This document shows, piece after piece, positions 22,832-32,324 of a stretch of 58,735 nucleotides of DNA. The DNA comes from an uncultured Thermomicrobia bacterium (GTDB lineage Bacteria > Chloroflexota > Chloroflexia > Thermomicrobiales > JALYUS01). The notes under the pieces are model-generated. The model did no database searches, had not been told where the DNA came from, and was given only the letters and a program-made list of their open reading frames with translations. The stretch is from positions 1 through 58,735 of the forward strand of contig CALBSO010000149.1 in NCBI GenBank assembly GCA_937968015.1, given 5' to 3'. The translations under genes were made by a program, and so were the position numbers. Numbering within the stretch: position 1 is the first letter of the stretch; each line of letters opens with the position of its first letter.

Positions 22832-24838
22832 CTATGCCCACGCAATGCCGAGGTTGATGCGCTCGCGCTCGCGGAGGATGCGCTCGCACGCCATGTAGCG
22901 GCAGATCGTCTGCACGAAGGCGGCATGGCTCCACGTCAGTGGCGAGACGGAGAGCGGCACGCCCGTTTCCGGGTGCAATTGCTCGGCGAGGATGCCGCTG
23001 GTGAGGGCATGATCCGCGACCCAGTTCAGGAGTTGTAGTGGGCGTTCGAGGTCGTCCATCGTGCGAGCGGAAGCAATATACCACTCGGCGAGCCAGAGCG
23101 TGCAGATGAACCACGGATTGCCCGGCACGGTTTCCACATCGCGCCGCACCTGATGATAGTAGTCGTTGTAGTAGCGCGCGACACCGCCAACGGGCGTCTT
23201 GACCCAGAGTTGCTCCTCGATCGCGCGCATCGTCGCTACCATCGCGGGATCGTCCGGCGCGAACATATCGAAGACAAAGAAGGCGGCTTGACTTGCATCC
23301 AATGTCGGGTCCTGTCGCAGTTCGCCGCCAGCGTCCACCGCCACCATCCGGACGAAACGCCCGCGATCTGGGTCAAGCATGTGATTGAGGACGCCCGCCT
23401 TCATCTCGTCTGCGGCCTCGCGATAGGTCAGCGAGAGATCGCGCTCGTTAAAGAGATCGGTGAAATTCGCCGCCGCCTGCAACCCGGCCCAAACGGTTGA
23501 GACGCCGAACGCGGTGACGCCGTACCGTTCCTCCCAGAGGTCGTGCGAGGGTTGCGGCAGGCCGGTGTTCGGATCGCTGTACGACAGCAGGAAATCCGCC
23601 GCCGTCTTGATGAGACCCCGGTACATCGTGGCGACGAATTCGACATCGCGCGCCTTCCGGTAATGATGCCAGAGGCCGGCGATGACGAGGCCCGTACTGT
23701 CCTCCTGGATGGGCAGTTGCATGCGGCCGGTTGCGTCCGCCCACGGATGCCACGACGAGGCGAGGCGGCCACGCGGCGTGTATTTGTGCAGGAAGTAGCC
23801 GTTCTTCTCCATGATCCGCTGACAGAACTCGTAGAAACGGCGGGAGAGGTGGCTGTAGCCCGCGCTGTCGAGCGCCATACTGACGAGCGCGCCATCGCGC
23901 GGCCAGACGTACGAGTAGGTATCGGCGGAATCCTTCGTGATGTCGGAGTCGTTCGCCGCGACGATTGCGCCACCCTCGTCGGTCTGCGTGCGGATCGTGA
24001 GCAGCGACCGCTTGTAGATGCGTTGCAGGCGCTCGGGAAGGTTCCCGAAGTCCGTATCGTCCTTGTTCACCCAGGAGCGCCAAAAATCTCGGGTCCGCTT
24101 CAGAAAGGCTTCCGGCCCCCGGCGCACCGTTTCGTCATTGAGTGCGTCTACATCGTCATACGAGTTGCCCGCGATCAGCCAATGGAAAAAGACGGCGCTC
24201 CCGCTCGCGGGAACGCCGTTGTGATGGAGCGCGACTGTGCCATCAATCGCCCCCTGGGCGATCATGTTGCGACCGAGGACGCCATCCTCGGCATCGCGCC
24301 ACGTCCCCTCTGCGCCGCGCAACTCTTTGACGCCCGTCGCCCACGAGGTGATGCCGGGAATACCCGCCGCGGTGCCGCCCGCGAGGAAGTAGCGGTCATC
24401 CTTGTAGAAGATGAGGGCATTGGTGAACGGGTCGAAGTAGACGGTGTCGCCGACGCCATTGCCGGAGATATGGAAGTCGTAGTGGAAAAAGAGGCGCACC
24501 TCGCGCGTCTGGTCGGCGTGATTCGTGACATGAAACCGCCGGACAAGCAACGGCCGGTTGAAGTCTACCGTATCCTGGCAGAAGAGCGTGAGATTCAGCC
24601 GGGGATGATACATCGTCACCTCGGTGACGAGCGTGTCCACGCCGTATTCCATCCGGCGCCGCCAGTCCCGATCCGTGAACCACGCAAACTGCCCATCCAC
24701 CCAGATGCCAGTACGGCACGGATACCCCATCGTGTGATTTTCTTGCCCGACATTCGGATAGTAGATATCGCGAATCTCATACGAGAGGTCGAAGCCGATG
24801 AGCAGTCCACCATTCCCGATCGGCAAATCGCGCGGCAT
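22832..24838 (-). CDS. GH15-family glucoamylase/trehalase-like glycoside hydrolase
   Basis: 668 residues: an N-terminal beta-sandwich (PRDLPIGNGGLLIGFDLSYEIRDIYYPNVGQENHT) and a C-terminal (alpha/alpha)6 barrel (YSYVWPRDGALVSMAL, EDSTGLVIAGLWHHY). The two catalytic glutamates sit in DLWEERYG (about 435) and SGILAEQLHPETG (about 619). It should release glucose from alpha-glucans or split trehalose. There is no signal peptide, so it acts in the cytoplasm, probably on storage glucan or imported oligosaccharides. ATG 24838 (MPRDLP) is the usual start in this family; an ATG at 24865 has a poor SD. Confidence 0.9.
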   Translation of the reverse strand: MPRDLPIGNGGLLIGFDLSYEIRDIYYPNVGQENHTMGYPCRTGIWVDGQFAWFTDRDWRRRMEYGVDTLVTEVTMYHPRLNLTLFCQDTVDFNRPLLVRRFHVTNHADQTREVRLFFHYDFHISGNGVGDTVYFDPFTNALIFYKDDRYFLAGGTAAGIPGITSWATGVKELRGAEGTWRDAEDGVLGRNMIAQGAIDGTVALHHNGVPASGSAVFFHWLIAGNSYDDVDALNDETVRRGPEAFLKRTRDFWRSWVNKDDTDFGNLPERLQRIYKRSLLTIRTQTDEGGAIVAANDSDITKDSADTYSYVWPRDGALVSMALDSAGYSHLSRRFYEFCQRIMEKNGYFLHKYTPRGRLASSWHPWADATGRMQLPIQEDSTGLVIAGLWHHYRKARDVEFVATMYRGLIKTAADFLLSYSDPNTGLPQPSHDLWEERYGVTAFGVSTVWAGLQAAANFTDLFNERDLSLTYREAADEMKAGVLNHMLDPDRGRFVRMVAVDAGGELRQDPTLDASQAAFFVFDMFAPDDPAMVATMRAIEEQLWVKTPVGGVARYYNDYYHQVRRDVETVPGNPWFICTLWLAEWYIASARTMDDLERPLQLLNWVADHALTSGILAEQLHPETGVPLSVSPLTWSHAAFVQTICRYMACERILRERERINLGIAWA

Positions 24839-24934
24839 ACGGGGCTGACCCTTTCTCCAATTCATACCACCATTGTTCGATGAGTGTGCCGCAGTAGAGC
24901 GAAGAAGTCAAGTACGTACGCGGGTTTTTCTCGT

Positions 24935-24969
24935 CCCCGGTCCCTTTCCCCGTGGAGAAGGGACCGGGG
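24935..24969 (-). terminator. 12-bp hairpin repeat after the minus-strand membrane gene
   Basis: CCCCGGTCCCTT (24935-24946) and AAGGGACCGGGG (24958-24969) are perfect arms. On the minus strand it lies just after the stop at 24981, preceded by CCTAACCCCC and followed by GAGAAAAACCC. It can serve as terminator and belongs to the CCTAACCCCC/CCTCACCCCC family seen after other stops. Confidence 0.65.
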
Positions 24970-24980
24970 GTTAGGGCCGT

Positions 24981-26063
24981 CTACACCGCGATGCCGAGCA
25001 GGAGCAAGAGTAGTTGGAATGCGATAGCGGCGATCAAGGAACCCGAGCGGAGGCGAATCCATGCCACCGCGATGGCGACTGCGAGACTCACGAGCGCGTA
25101 GGTGAGAATGTAACTGAGCGGGTTCGCGACATTGCTTGCCAGAATGGTACAGCCGTTCCAGATCGCCAGAGCGGCGCCATAGAGCAGCCCGGCAGTGAAC
25201 GTCGCCTTCGTCGTGGATTGGAGAGCAAAGAGGCCACGTTGCAGGTAACCGACGAACAGAAGCGCACCAATTGCCTTGGCGAAGAGCAGAATGAGGAGAT
25301 ATGGGATCGTATAAATGGCGGAAAGCCCTCGCGCAAGCGCCGCGAGCAGCAGCGAAAGGGTGAGCATGACGACGAACGCGGCGATAACCGCCAGCGATCC
25401 CGTTACCCAGCCGTCGCGCCGCTCGCCACTCGCACTCGCCCTCCGCTCCCACAGTTCGAGGATGCTGATTGGATGAAGTTCGGACGGTATCGCATGGAAG
25501 GCGGCGCGCCAGTTGCGCAGCAGCAGGACGAGCGCGACCAGGCTACACGTCGCGGTGGCGATGAAATCCACCACCAGCCGCACTGTGTCGGAAACACCGG
25601 CAGCGCGGCAGAGCAGGTCGAGGATCGCAGGGATGAGCGCGACAATCACATAAGGAACGAACGTTGTAATGAGCAATGTTTGGCGGCTGACAAAGAGCGG
25701 CACCGGTTCGGGTTCCGACGCCGCTGGCTCCTCCGATGCAACGGCGTCGGTCTCGACGGTGTTTGTCTGATAGGTTCCGGCCTGCATCTCCGCGATGGTG
25801 CGGGGGACGACGGGCACGCCGCTTCGATTCGTGACCTTGCGGGCGCCGGGTCGGGAGCGCACATTCGCGGGCGCGGTGTCCGTCTCCAGCGGTGGGGCGG
25901 GCATCGTCGCGCTCGATTCCGGCAGCATCGCGTCGTCCGGCTCGGATAGCCTATCTGAGTGGTCAACGCGCTCCGCGTCCCCACGCGCGGGCAGGGAAGG
26001 TGCGAGGTCGGCGAGCGGGGTGCGTGTGGCATCGGCTTTGGCGCGGTTGCGGCGGGAAGACAA
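24981..26063 (-). CDS. Multi-pass membrane protein, CPBP-like C-terminus without the catalytic EExxxR
   Basis: 360 residues. Residues 1-125 are polar and Pro/Glu/Ala-rich; six to eight membrane helices follow. The end (VGYLQRGLFALQSTTKATFTAGLLYGAALAIWN ... ILTYALVSLAVAIAVAWIRLRSGSLIAAIAFQLLLLL) resembles the layout of CPBP membrane proteins. The first motif, normally EExxxR, reads VGYLQR. If homologous, it is not a protease. Start TTG 26063 has a strong SD (AAAGGAG, 7 bases). Divergent from moaC. Confidence 0.65.
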   Translation of the reverse strand: MSSRRNRAKADATRTPLADLAPSLPARGDAERVDHSDRLSEPDDAMLPESSATMPAPPLETDTAPANVRSRPGARKVTNRSGVPVVPRTIAEMQAGTYQTNTVETDAVASEEPAASEPEPVPLFVSRQTLLITTFVPYVIVALIPAILDLLCRAAGVSDTVRLVVDFIATATCSLVALVLLLRNWRAAFHAIPSELHPISILELWERRASASGERRDGWVTGSLAVIAAFVVMLTLSLLLAALARGLSAIYTIPYLLILLFAKAIGALLFVGYLQRGLFALQSTTKATFTAGLLYGAALAIWNGCTILASNVANPLSYILTYALVSLAVAIAVAWIRLRSGSLIAAIAFQLLLLLLGIAV

Positions 26064-26155
26064 CGAATGCTCCTTTGCGATTCTTTCAGGGCGTCATCGT
26101 AGCATTCGCGGCGTTGAATGTCATATCGCGCGTGGACGATGAGCGCGCAGAGCCA

Positions 26156-26161
26156 TACAAT
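26156..26161 (+). promoter_or_regulatory. Possible leaderless promoter of moaC
   Basis: TACAAT (preceded by CA) ends only 6 bases before the moaC ATG at 26168, and no SD is present. This TAnnnT-6/7-ATG arrangement is typical of leaderless messages, where transcription begins at the start codon. No -35 is evident. Confidence 0.4.
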
Positions 26162-26167
26162 GCGGGC

Positions 26168-26665
26168 ATGGATGAGCAACGATTGACCCATTTCGACGCG
26201 AGTGGCCGGGCGCGCATGGTGGACGTTGGCGCGAAGGAGGAGACGGAGCGTGTTGCCGTGGCGCGCGGCACCGTGGTCATGCAGCCCGAAACGCTGCGGT
26301 TGATCGTGGAGGGGCGGGCGAAGAAGGGCGATGTGCTCGCAGTCGCGCAAGTTGCCGGGATCATGGCGGCGAAGCGAACGCACGAACTGATCCCAATGTG
26401 TCACCCGCTCCTGCTCACCGGCATCGCGATCGCCTTTGAGCCGGACGACACGGCAAGCGCGGTGCATATTTCTGCCACGGTGCGCACCTACGGGAAAACG
26501 GGCGTGGAAATGGAAGCGCTCACAGCGGTCAGCGCCGCCGCTTTGACCGTTTATGACATGGTCAAAGCCGTTGACCGAGGCATGACGATCACGGGTGTCC
26601 GGCTCATCGAAAAACACGGTGGCAAGAGCGGCGATTTCGTCCATCCCGGCGAGCCGACGCGTTGA
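26168..26665 (+). CDS. moaC: Cyclic pyranopterin monophosphate synthase MoaC
   Basis: 165 residues. Hallmarks are DASGRARMVDVGAKEETERVAVARG, the catalytic block VAGIMAAKRTHELIPMCHPL, GKTGVEMEALTAVSAAALTVYDMVKAVDRGM and the end LIEKHGGKSGDF. With MoaA it converts GTP to cyclic pyranopterin monophosphate, the first stage of molybdenum cofactor synthesis, which FdhA in this window needs. ATG 26168 starts where the family starts. moaA is not in the window. Confidence 0.95.
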   Translation: MDEQRLTHFDASGRARMVDVGAKEETERVAVARGTVVMQPETLRLIVEGRAKKGDVLAVAQVAGIMAAKRTHELIPMCHPLLLTGIAIAFEPDDTASAVHISATVRTYGKTGVEMEALTAVSAAALTVYDMVKAVDRGMTITGVRLIEKHGGKSGDFVHPGEPTR

Positions 26666-26690
26666 ACGTTGAAATGCGCCAGTGATTGCC

Positions 26691-26720
26691 TTGCGTCACT
26701 GGGTCGTTCACCTCTATACT
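26691..26720 (+). promoter_or_regulatory. Promoter upstream of the 129-aa membrane protein
   Basis: TTGCGT (26691-26696) and TATACT (26715-26720), spaced by 18 bases. The start at 26769 is about 42 bases beyond the expected transcript start. Confidence 0.5.
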
Positions 26721-26768
26721 GGCAGACGCACGGCAGCGCGCCGTGATTGACACCAGTAGGGAAGAGGC

Positions 26769-27158
26769 ATGGCGGCACGGACACCGAAAGCACCGAATAA
26801 GGCTCCTGGCAAAATCGGTAGCGCGAAGAAGCCGACACCGACCCGCGCGCAATTGAAGGCAATGGAAGCACGCGCGGCGAGTGCGGCGCGCGCGACTGCC
26901 TTCGCGCGCGGTGAAGATGTGGACGACGCGCCGAACAGTCGCCAGACCGCGACCGCGACGCGCGGCACGCGCACGACGCGCAACGCCGGCCGCTCCGGTG
27001 TGCGTGCAGGCGCGGATCGCACGATTGGCTCCCTTCCCATGCCGGAGTTCTCCGTCCGCACGGAGATGGAGTATCACCGGCGCGATCTCGTCCGCCTCTT
27101 GATCGTTGCAGCGACGCTTATTGTCATCTATGTCGTGCTCTGGTTTTTCCTCCACTGA
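26769..27158 (+). CDS. Small C-terminally anchored membrane protein
   Basis: 129 residues: an Arg/Ala/Lys/Thr-rich, probably disordered and strongly basic N-terminal 95 residues, then MEYHRRDLVRLLIVAATLIVIYVVLWFFLH, a single tail membrane helix. RBS GGGAAGAGG lies close before the ATG, with its own promoter and terminator. The positive soluble part suggests contact with nucleic acid or the inner membrane face. No family recognised. Confidence 0.65.
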   Translation: MAARTPKAPNKAPGKIGSAKKPTPTRAQLKAMEARAASAARATAFARGEDVDDAPNSRQTATATRGTRTTRNAGRSGVRAGADRTIGSLPMPEFSVRTEMEYHRRDLVRLLIVAATLIVIYVVLWFFLH

Positions 27159-27177
27159 TCTCGCGTGGACAATCGCA

Positions 27178-27221
27178 ATGACAAAAGACAGCGGGCGGTC
27201 TGATGACCGCCCCCTTGTCAT
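27178..27221. terminator. Nested bidirectional terminator hairpin
   Basis: An inner stem GGGCGGTC/GACCGCCC (27193-27212, loop TGAT) is enclosed by an outer pair ATGACAA (27178-27184) and TTGTCAT (27215-27221). It separates the convergent genes ending at 27158 (plus) and 27292 (minus). Confidence 0.75.
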
Positions 27222-27291
27222 CTACCGCCCCGCAGAAAGATGAGATAGGTTTTCGGGCGCTTTGATCGGCATGCCGACTTCATGCCACCGA

Positions 27292-28158
27292 CTATCCGAG
27301 TTCGTCCTCGTCCTGTGGGCGGCGGGATTCGTCAATCAGTTCTTCGTCCTCGACGATCTCGTTCTCCTCGGCATCCGGTTCCAACTCTTCCTCTTCGTCG
27401 TCGTCAACGTCGTCATCGTCCGTATCATCATCGTACAACCCGGGTTCGAGGGTTGGGCGGCGGAGATCGCGCGTGTATGCGCGCGGGATGTTCGCGGGCT
27501 TGCCGCTGGTCGGGAAGGAGAGGCGGCCACTATTTTCCGGGCTGCGGAACGTCTCGCGTACGACGATGCGGAGCGCGCCATCGAGCACCGCCGCGACCGC
27601 GGCCTGGTACTGATTGCCATTCGCCATCATCGCCGACAACCGGTGGCCGACGCGCGGCGGAAGGAAGCCGATAAACTCGTTCTCCCAGTTGTAGACAGCG
27701 ACCGATTCGCCCTGCGCGCGTAGTTCGAGATGGTCACCGGAGATCAGTTTGGAGAGCGTTGTCTGCGCGACGGCGCTCTCGACGATCAGCATCGCGGACT
27801 GGCCCGGTTCCTCGATGAACATCGCCTGCCGCGCCTGCGGTCGGGCCTCGCGCGCGGCGCCGTTCGTGTCGGCGGGATGTGTGCTGAGGAGTTCCATCCG
27901 CGCGACATTCTTGCGCGCGATGGTGTTCGTCGGCTCGATCTCCAGCACCTTCTGATAAATGTCCCGCGCGTCGCTGTAGCGGTGCTGCTCCGCGAACGCT
28001 TTGCCGAGGCGATTCATCGCCTCAAAGTCGCGGGGGAACCGCGCAAGGATGTCGCGGTTCACCTGCTCGGATTCCTCCCAGCGGCCCTCGCCCGCCAATT
28101 CCAGCGCCCGCTCGACAAGCCGCCGCTTGCCTTGTGCCCGATTCGTGGTATCTACCAT
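27292..28158 (-). CDS. TPR protein with HIRAN-like domain and acidic tail
   Basis: 288 residues. Residues 5-90 hold two TPR-type helical repeats (RALELAGEGRWEESEQVNRDILARFP and MNRLGKAFAEQHRYSDARDIYQKVLEIEP). Residues about 125-200 (SGDHLELRAQGESVAVYNWENEFIGFLPPRVGHRLSAMMANGNQYQAAVAAV) resemble a HIRAN domain, a fold that binds single-stranded DNA ends in helicases. The last 55 residues are almost all Asp/Glu. ATG 28158 has AAGGAGG about 10 bases upstream. Function unknown; the acidic tail suggests mimicry of nucleic acid or binding to basic proteins. Confidence 0.7.
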   Translation of the reverse strand: MVDTTNRAQGKRRLVERALELAGEGRWEESEQVNRDILARFPRDFEAMNRLGKAFAEQHRYSDARDIYQKVLEIEPTNTIARKNVARMELLSTHPADTNGAAREARPQARQAMFIEEPGQSAMLIVESAVAQTTLSKLISGDHLELRAQGESVAVYNWENEFIGFLPPRVGHRLSAMMANGNQYQAAVAAVLDGALRIVVRETFRSPENSGRLSFPTSGKPANIPRAYTRDLRRPTLEPGLYDDDTDDDDVDDDEEEELEPDAEENEIVEDEELIDESRRPQDEDELG

Positions 28159-28204
28159 GCGCGTGCTGCCTCCTTAATCACGAGAACCAAACGGTGAGTA
28201 ACGA

Positions 28205-28284
28205 CGAAGGCACGAAGAGCGCGAAAACGAGAAGAGATCTTCTTTTCTCGCTTCCTTCCGTTCTTTCTCTCCTTCGTGCCTTCG
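28205..28284. repeat. 80-bp intergenic palindrome
   Basis: CGAAGGCACGAA (28205-28216) and TTCGTGCCTTCG (28273-28284) are perfect 12-bp arms; a second imperfect palindrome around AGATCT (28236-28241) lies inside. It fills the gap between moaB (ends 28299) and the TPR gene. It resembles the long cruciform-type intergenic palindromes known from several phyla. Confidence 0.75.
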
Positions 28285-28298
28285 AGGTTCAAACTTCA

Positions 28299-28828
28299 TC
28301 ATTGGCGGATGAGTTCCCAGACCATGTGTGGGAGTTGCGGGCGGATGAGTTTCTCCAGCGCCAGCCGCACCGCCGCTGTCGAACCGGGGATCGAGATGAC
28401 GATCCGATTGCGGTATACCCCGGCCGTCGCGCGGGACATGATTGCCGCCGGGCCGATCTCCGCGTAACTGAGAGAGCGGAAGATCTCTCCGAAGCCGACG
28501 AGCCGCTTCTCCAATGCGCGATCAATGACATCGAAGGTCGTGTCCCTCCTGGCGATACCGGTGCCGCCGTTGAAGATGATCGCGTCGCACTCCGGGTCGC
28601 TCGTCGCGTCATTCAGCGCGGCGTGGATGCCTTCGCCATCGTCCTTGATGACGCGATAGAAGGCGATCGTGTGCCCATCCGCACCGAGCGATTCGCGCAA
28701 CACGCGCCCGCTCGCGTCCGTCTCCTCCGTACGCGTATCGCTGACCGTGACGACCGCGACGCGGACGGAAGGTATCTCCGCCGCCGCGCGAGCCTCGTGC
28801 TGCGCCGCGCTCGTCTCGCCGCTCGTGC

Positions 28829-28832
<4 letters not shown>
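28299..28832 (-). CDS. moaB: Molybdenum cofactor biosynthesis protein MoaB/MogA family
   Basis: 177 residues: RVAVVTVSDTRTEETDASGRVL, FYRVIKDDGEGI, the MPT-binding loop IIFNGGTGIARRDTT and the end VISIPGSTAAVRLALEKLIRPQLPHMVWEL. It binds molybdopterin and adenylylates it before metal insertion (MogA activity) or fulfils the MoaB role. The start is GTG 28832, overlapping the miaB stop by four bases (GTGA), so the genes are coupled despite unrelated functions. Confidence 0.92.
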
Positions 28833-30232
<1,400 letters not shown>

Positions 30233-30417
30233 TGTTCGTGCTCCCGCGCTTCGCGGTAATGATTGCGTCGCACGCGCGAATAGCGCGGACGCCCCGCGCT
30301 CGAACGACGAGTATACCACGACTTTTCTGTTTTGCCGCATCGCGCGAAACGACCGGGCAGCGCGCGCTGTTTTGCACGCTATATCAAGCAATCCCGATAG
30401 GGAAGCCGCTATTCTGA

Positions 30418-30446
30418 TTGACTTTGTGCCCTCCGGTCGCTATAGT
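30418..30446 (+). promoter_or_regulatory. Sigma-70 promoter of the cyclic-di-AMP receptor gene
   Basis: TTGACT (30418-30423), 17 bases, TATAGT (30441-30446). This is the best consensus promoter in the window, about 60 bases before the GTG start at 30506. Confidence 0.75.
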
Positions 30447-30505
30447 GAACGGCACGGTGGGGCGCGAGACCCCGCGTCGCACGCCAGATCGAGGAGGCTC
30501 CACGC

Positions 30506-30790
30506 GTGAAACTGATTATCGCCGTCGTCCAGAATGAAGACGCCGATAACGTCGTGGATGCGTTACTCGAAGCCGAATATCGCGCGACCCGGCTCGCCAG
30601 CACCGGCGGCTTCCTGCGGCGCGGCAATACCACCATCATGATCGGTGTGCAGGATGAGCAAGTGGACCCGGTGCTCGATCTCATCCGCGGGCAGGCCCGT
30701 TCCCGCCAATCAGGCGAATCGAACGCGCCGGTGCAGACCGCTGCCGCCACCGTCTTTGTCCTCGACCTCGAAGATTACCAGCGACTGTAG
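30506..30790 (+). CDS. PII-like cyclic-di-AMP receptor (DarA/PstA, DUF970)
   Basis: 94 residues against about 109 in the Gram-positive proteins. Seen: MKLIIAVVQNEDADNVVDALLEAEYRATRLASTGGFLRRGNTTIMIGVQDEQVDPVLDLI. The TGGFLRxGNTT loop is the family signature and contacts cyclic-di-AMP in known structures. The trimeric ferredoxin fold changes shape on ligand binding; its downstream partner is not known. GTG 30506 has GAGGAGG 8 bases upstream. It is followed by a membrane protease gene, probably in the same transcript. Confidence 0.9.
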   Translation: MKLIIAVVQNEDADNVVDALLEAEYRATRLASTGGFLRRGNTTIMIGVQDEQVDPVLDLIRGQARSRQSGESNAPVQTAAATVFVLDLEDYQRL

Positions 30791-30923
30791 GGAATCTGCT
30801 CCCCCGGCTCCCCTCCCGAGGCGGGAAGGGGGAGACGAAGCGTGTCTGGATGACACGTTTCTTAGCGCGTTTCTCTCGATTGGACGGGGGGCACGGGGGA
30901 CGGTAGCGGCCACGTTCGCGGGC

Positions 30924-32045
30924 GTGCCGGTACGGCTATCGTGGGATTTGCTATTGATTCTCGCATTGCCGGTCGTCGGAGCGCTGACGAAGGGCGCGCC
31001 GTACGGTGTGGAGGGGAGTGCGGCTGCGGTGTGGGCAGTCGTGGCGGGTATCATCGGTATCGCGTTTATCGGCTCGGTCGCGGCGCATGAGTTCGCGCAT
31101 GCCCTTGTCGCGCGGCGCGTCGGGCTGCCGGTGCGCTGGGTCAAACTCTCGCTGCTCGGCGGCGCGGCGGAGATTTCCGCAGAGCGAAGCACGCCCGCTG
31201 AAGAAGTTGCCGTCGCGCTCGCCGGGCCAGGCATCAGTTTCGCGCTAGGCATCGTGACGGGGGCGCTCGCGTTTCTCAGCCATGGGCGGAACGGACCGCT
31301 TTTCGCGCTCTTCATCGCGCTCGCGATCATGAACGGGCTGCTCGTCGTCCTCAATCTCCTGCCGGGCTTTCCCCTCGATGGCGGTCGGATCGTACGCGCC
31401 TTCGCGTGGTACGTCGCGGACGACCTCATGCAGGGGACGCGCGTCGCCGCCGGATACGGGCAGGCGCTATCGTGGGCACTCCTCGCGCTTGGCGCGGTAG
31501 TCACCTTTTATTCGCCGGTCTTCGGGCTCTGGGTTATCCTGATTGGCTACTATATCGGGCGGGCGGGGCGGCTCTCATTCGTGCAATTGCTCTGGCAGGA
31601 GACAAGCCAGGAGATTCCGCTCGTCGCGATCACCGGCCCCGGCCCGCTGATCGCGCCGGACAAACTGATCGGTGATGTCGTGGATGTCTTCCTCTCGGAC
31701 CGCCTCAGCGGCCCCCGGCCCGTCGGCGCAGACGGCGTCGTACTCGGCGTCCTGGACCTCGATACGAATGTGCGGAAGATACCGCGCCCGCTCTGGATGG
31801 AAACGACCGTCGGCGATGCGATGACGCCGATTAATGCGTTGCCTCATCTGACACTCTCGACGGACTTAACGCTCTATGATGGTCTCCGATTGCTGGAACG
31901 ATCCGATGCGCGGAGCATCGCTGTCGTCAATGAAGCGGGCGCGGTCGTCGGCATTGTGACGCGCGAGCGCGTGGACCGCTGGGTCCGTTCCCGTCTGCGC
32001 GAAACCGGCTTCCGCGTCAAGAAGCCGCCACGTCCTCCATACTGA
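30924..32045 (+). CDS. Site-2 protease family (M50) membrane metalloprotease with CBS domains
   Basis: Catalytic HEFAH lies at about 55-59 in a membrane helix, and the second metal motif is NLLPGFPLDGGRIVRAF. Five or six helices are followed by two CBS segments (DVVDVFLSDR ... and VGDAMTPINALPHLTLSTDLTLYDGLRLLERSDARSIAVVNEAGAVVGIVTRERV). This is the SpoIVFB/S2P-CBS group, which cuts membrane anchors of regulators and senses nucleotides through CBS. The start is unclear: GTG 30924 has no SD, the frame stays open upstream, and an ATG with different frame at 30850 runs into G-rich sequence. The N-terminus may be longer, from 30846. Confidence 0.85.
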   Translation: MPVRLSWDLLLILALPVVGALTKGAPYGVEGSAAAVWAVVAGIIGIAFIGSVAAHEFAHALVARRVGLPVRWVKLSLLGGAAEISAERSTPAEEVAVALAGPGISFALGIVTGALAFLSHGRNGPLFALFIALAIMNGLLVVLNLLPGFPLDGGRIVRAFAWYVADDLMQGTRVAAGYGQALSWALLALGAVVTFYSPVFGLWVILIGYYIGRAGRLSFVQLLWQETSQEIPLVAITGPGPLIAPDKLIGDVVDVFLSDRLSGPRPVGADGVVLGVLDLDTNVRKIPRPLWMETTVGDAMTPINALPHLTLSTDLTLYDGLRLLERSDARSIAVVNEAGAVVGIVTRERVDRWVRSRLRETGFRVKKPPRPPY

Positions 32046-32272
32046 GCAAGGCGCTTGCAAAATTCTCATGGACGCTTGGCGTGGTCGGCGTGCGCATCTC
32101 ATCGCCTGACCTGCGGGAATGCTCTCGTGCGACGATGCATCTATGGACGCGGAAGGTCGCGCCTCCATCCTTCGTTGCCCCTCGCGCCGATTCCACGCGG
32201 ACCATTTCATCACTTCTTAGCATCACCGAGAAGGCAGGAACCCTAAGACTATCGTGCGAACCGGATCGGGTG

Positions 32273-32278
32273 TATAAT
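32273..32278 (+). promoter_or_regulatory. -10 element upstream of the zinc-ribbon membrane protein
   Basis: A perfect TATAAT occurs 46 bases before ATG 32325; the spacing suits a short leader. No good -35 is present. The rest of the gap 32046-32272 shows no gene. Confidence 0.5.
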
Positions 32279-32324
32279 ACATGCACTTTAGTAAATATAT
32301 GGGGCATGGAGAAGGGAGCGGTAG

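Noticed and set aside
23543..24883. Plus-strand open frame (446 codons) opposite the GH15 gene
   Set aside because: No SD or domain; the opposite strand has both catalytic glutamates of GH15.
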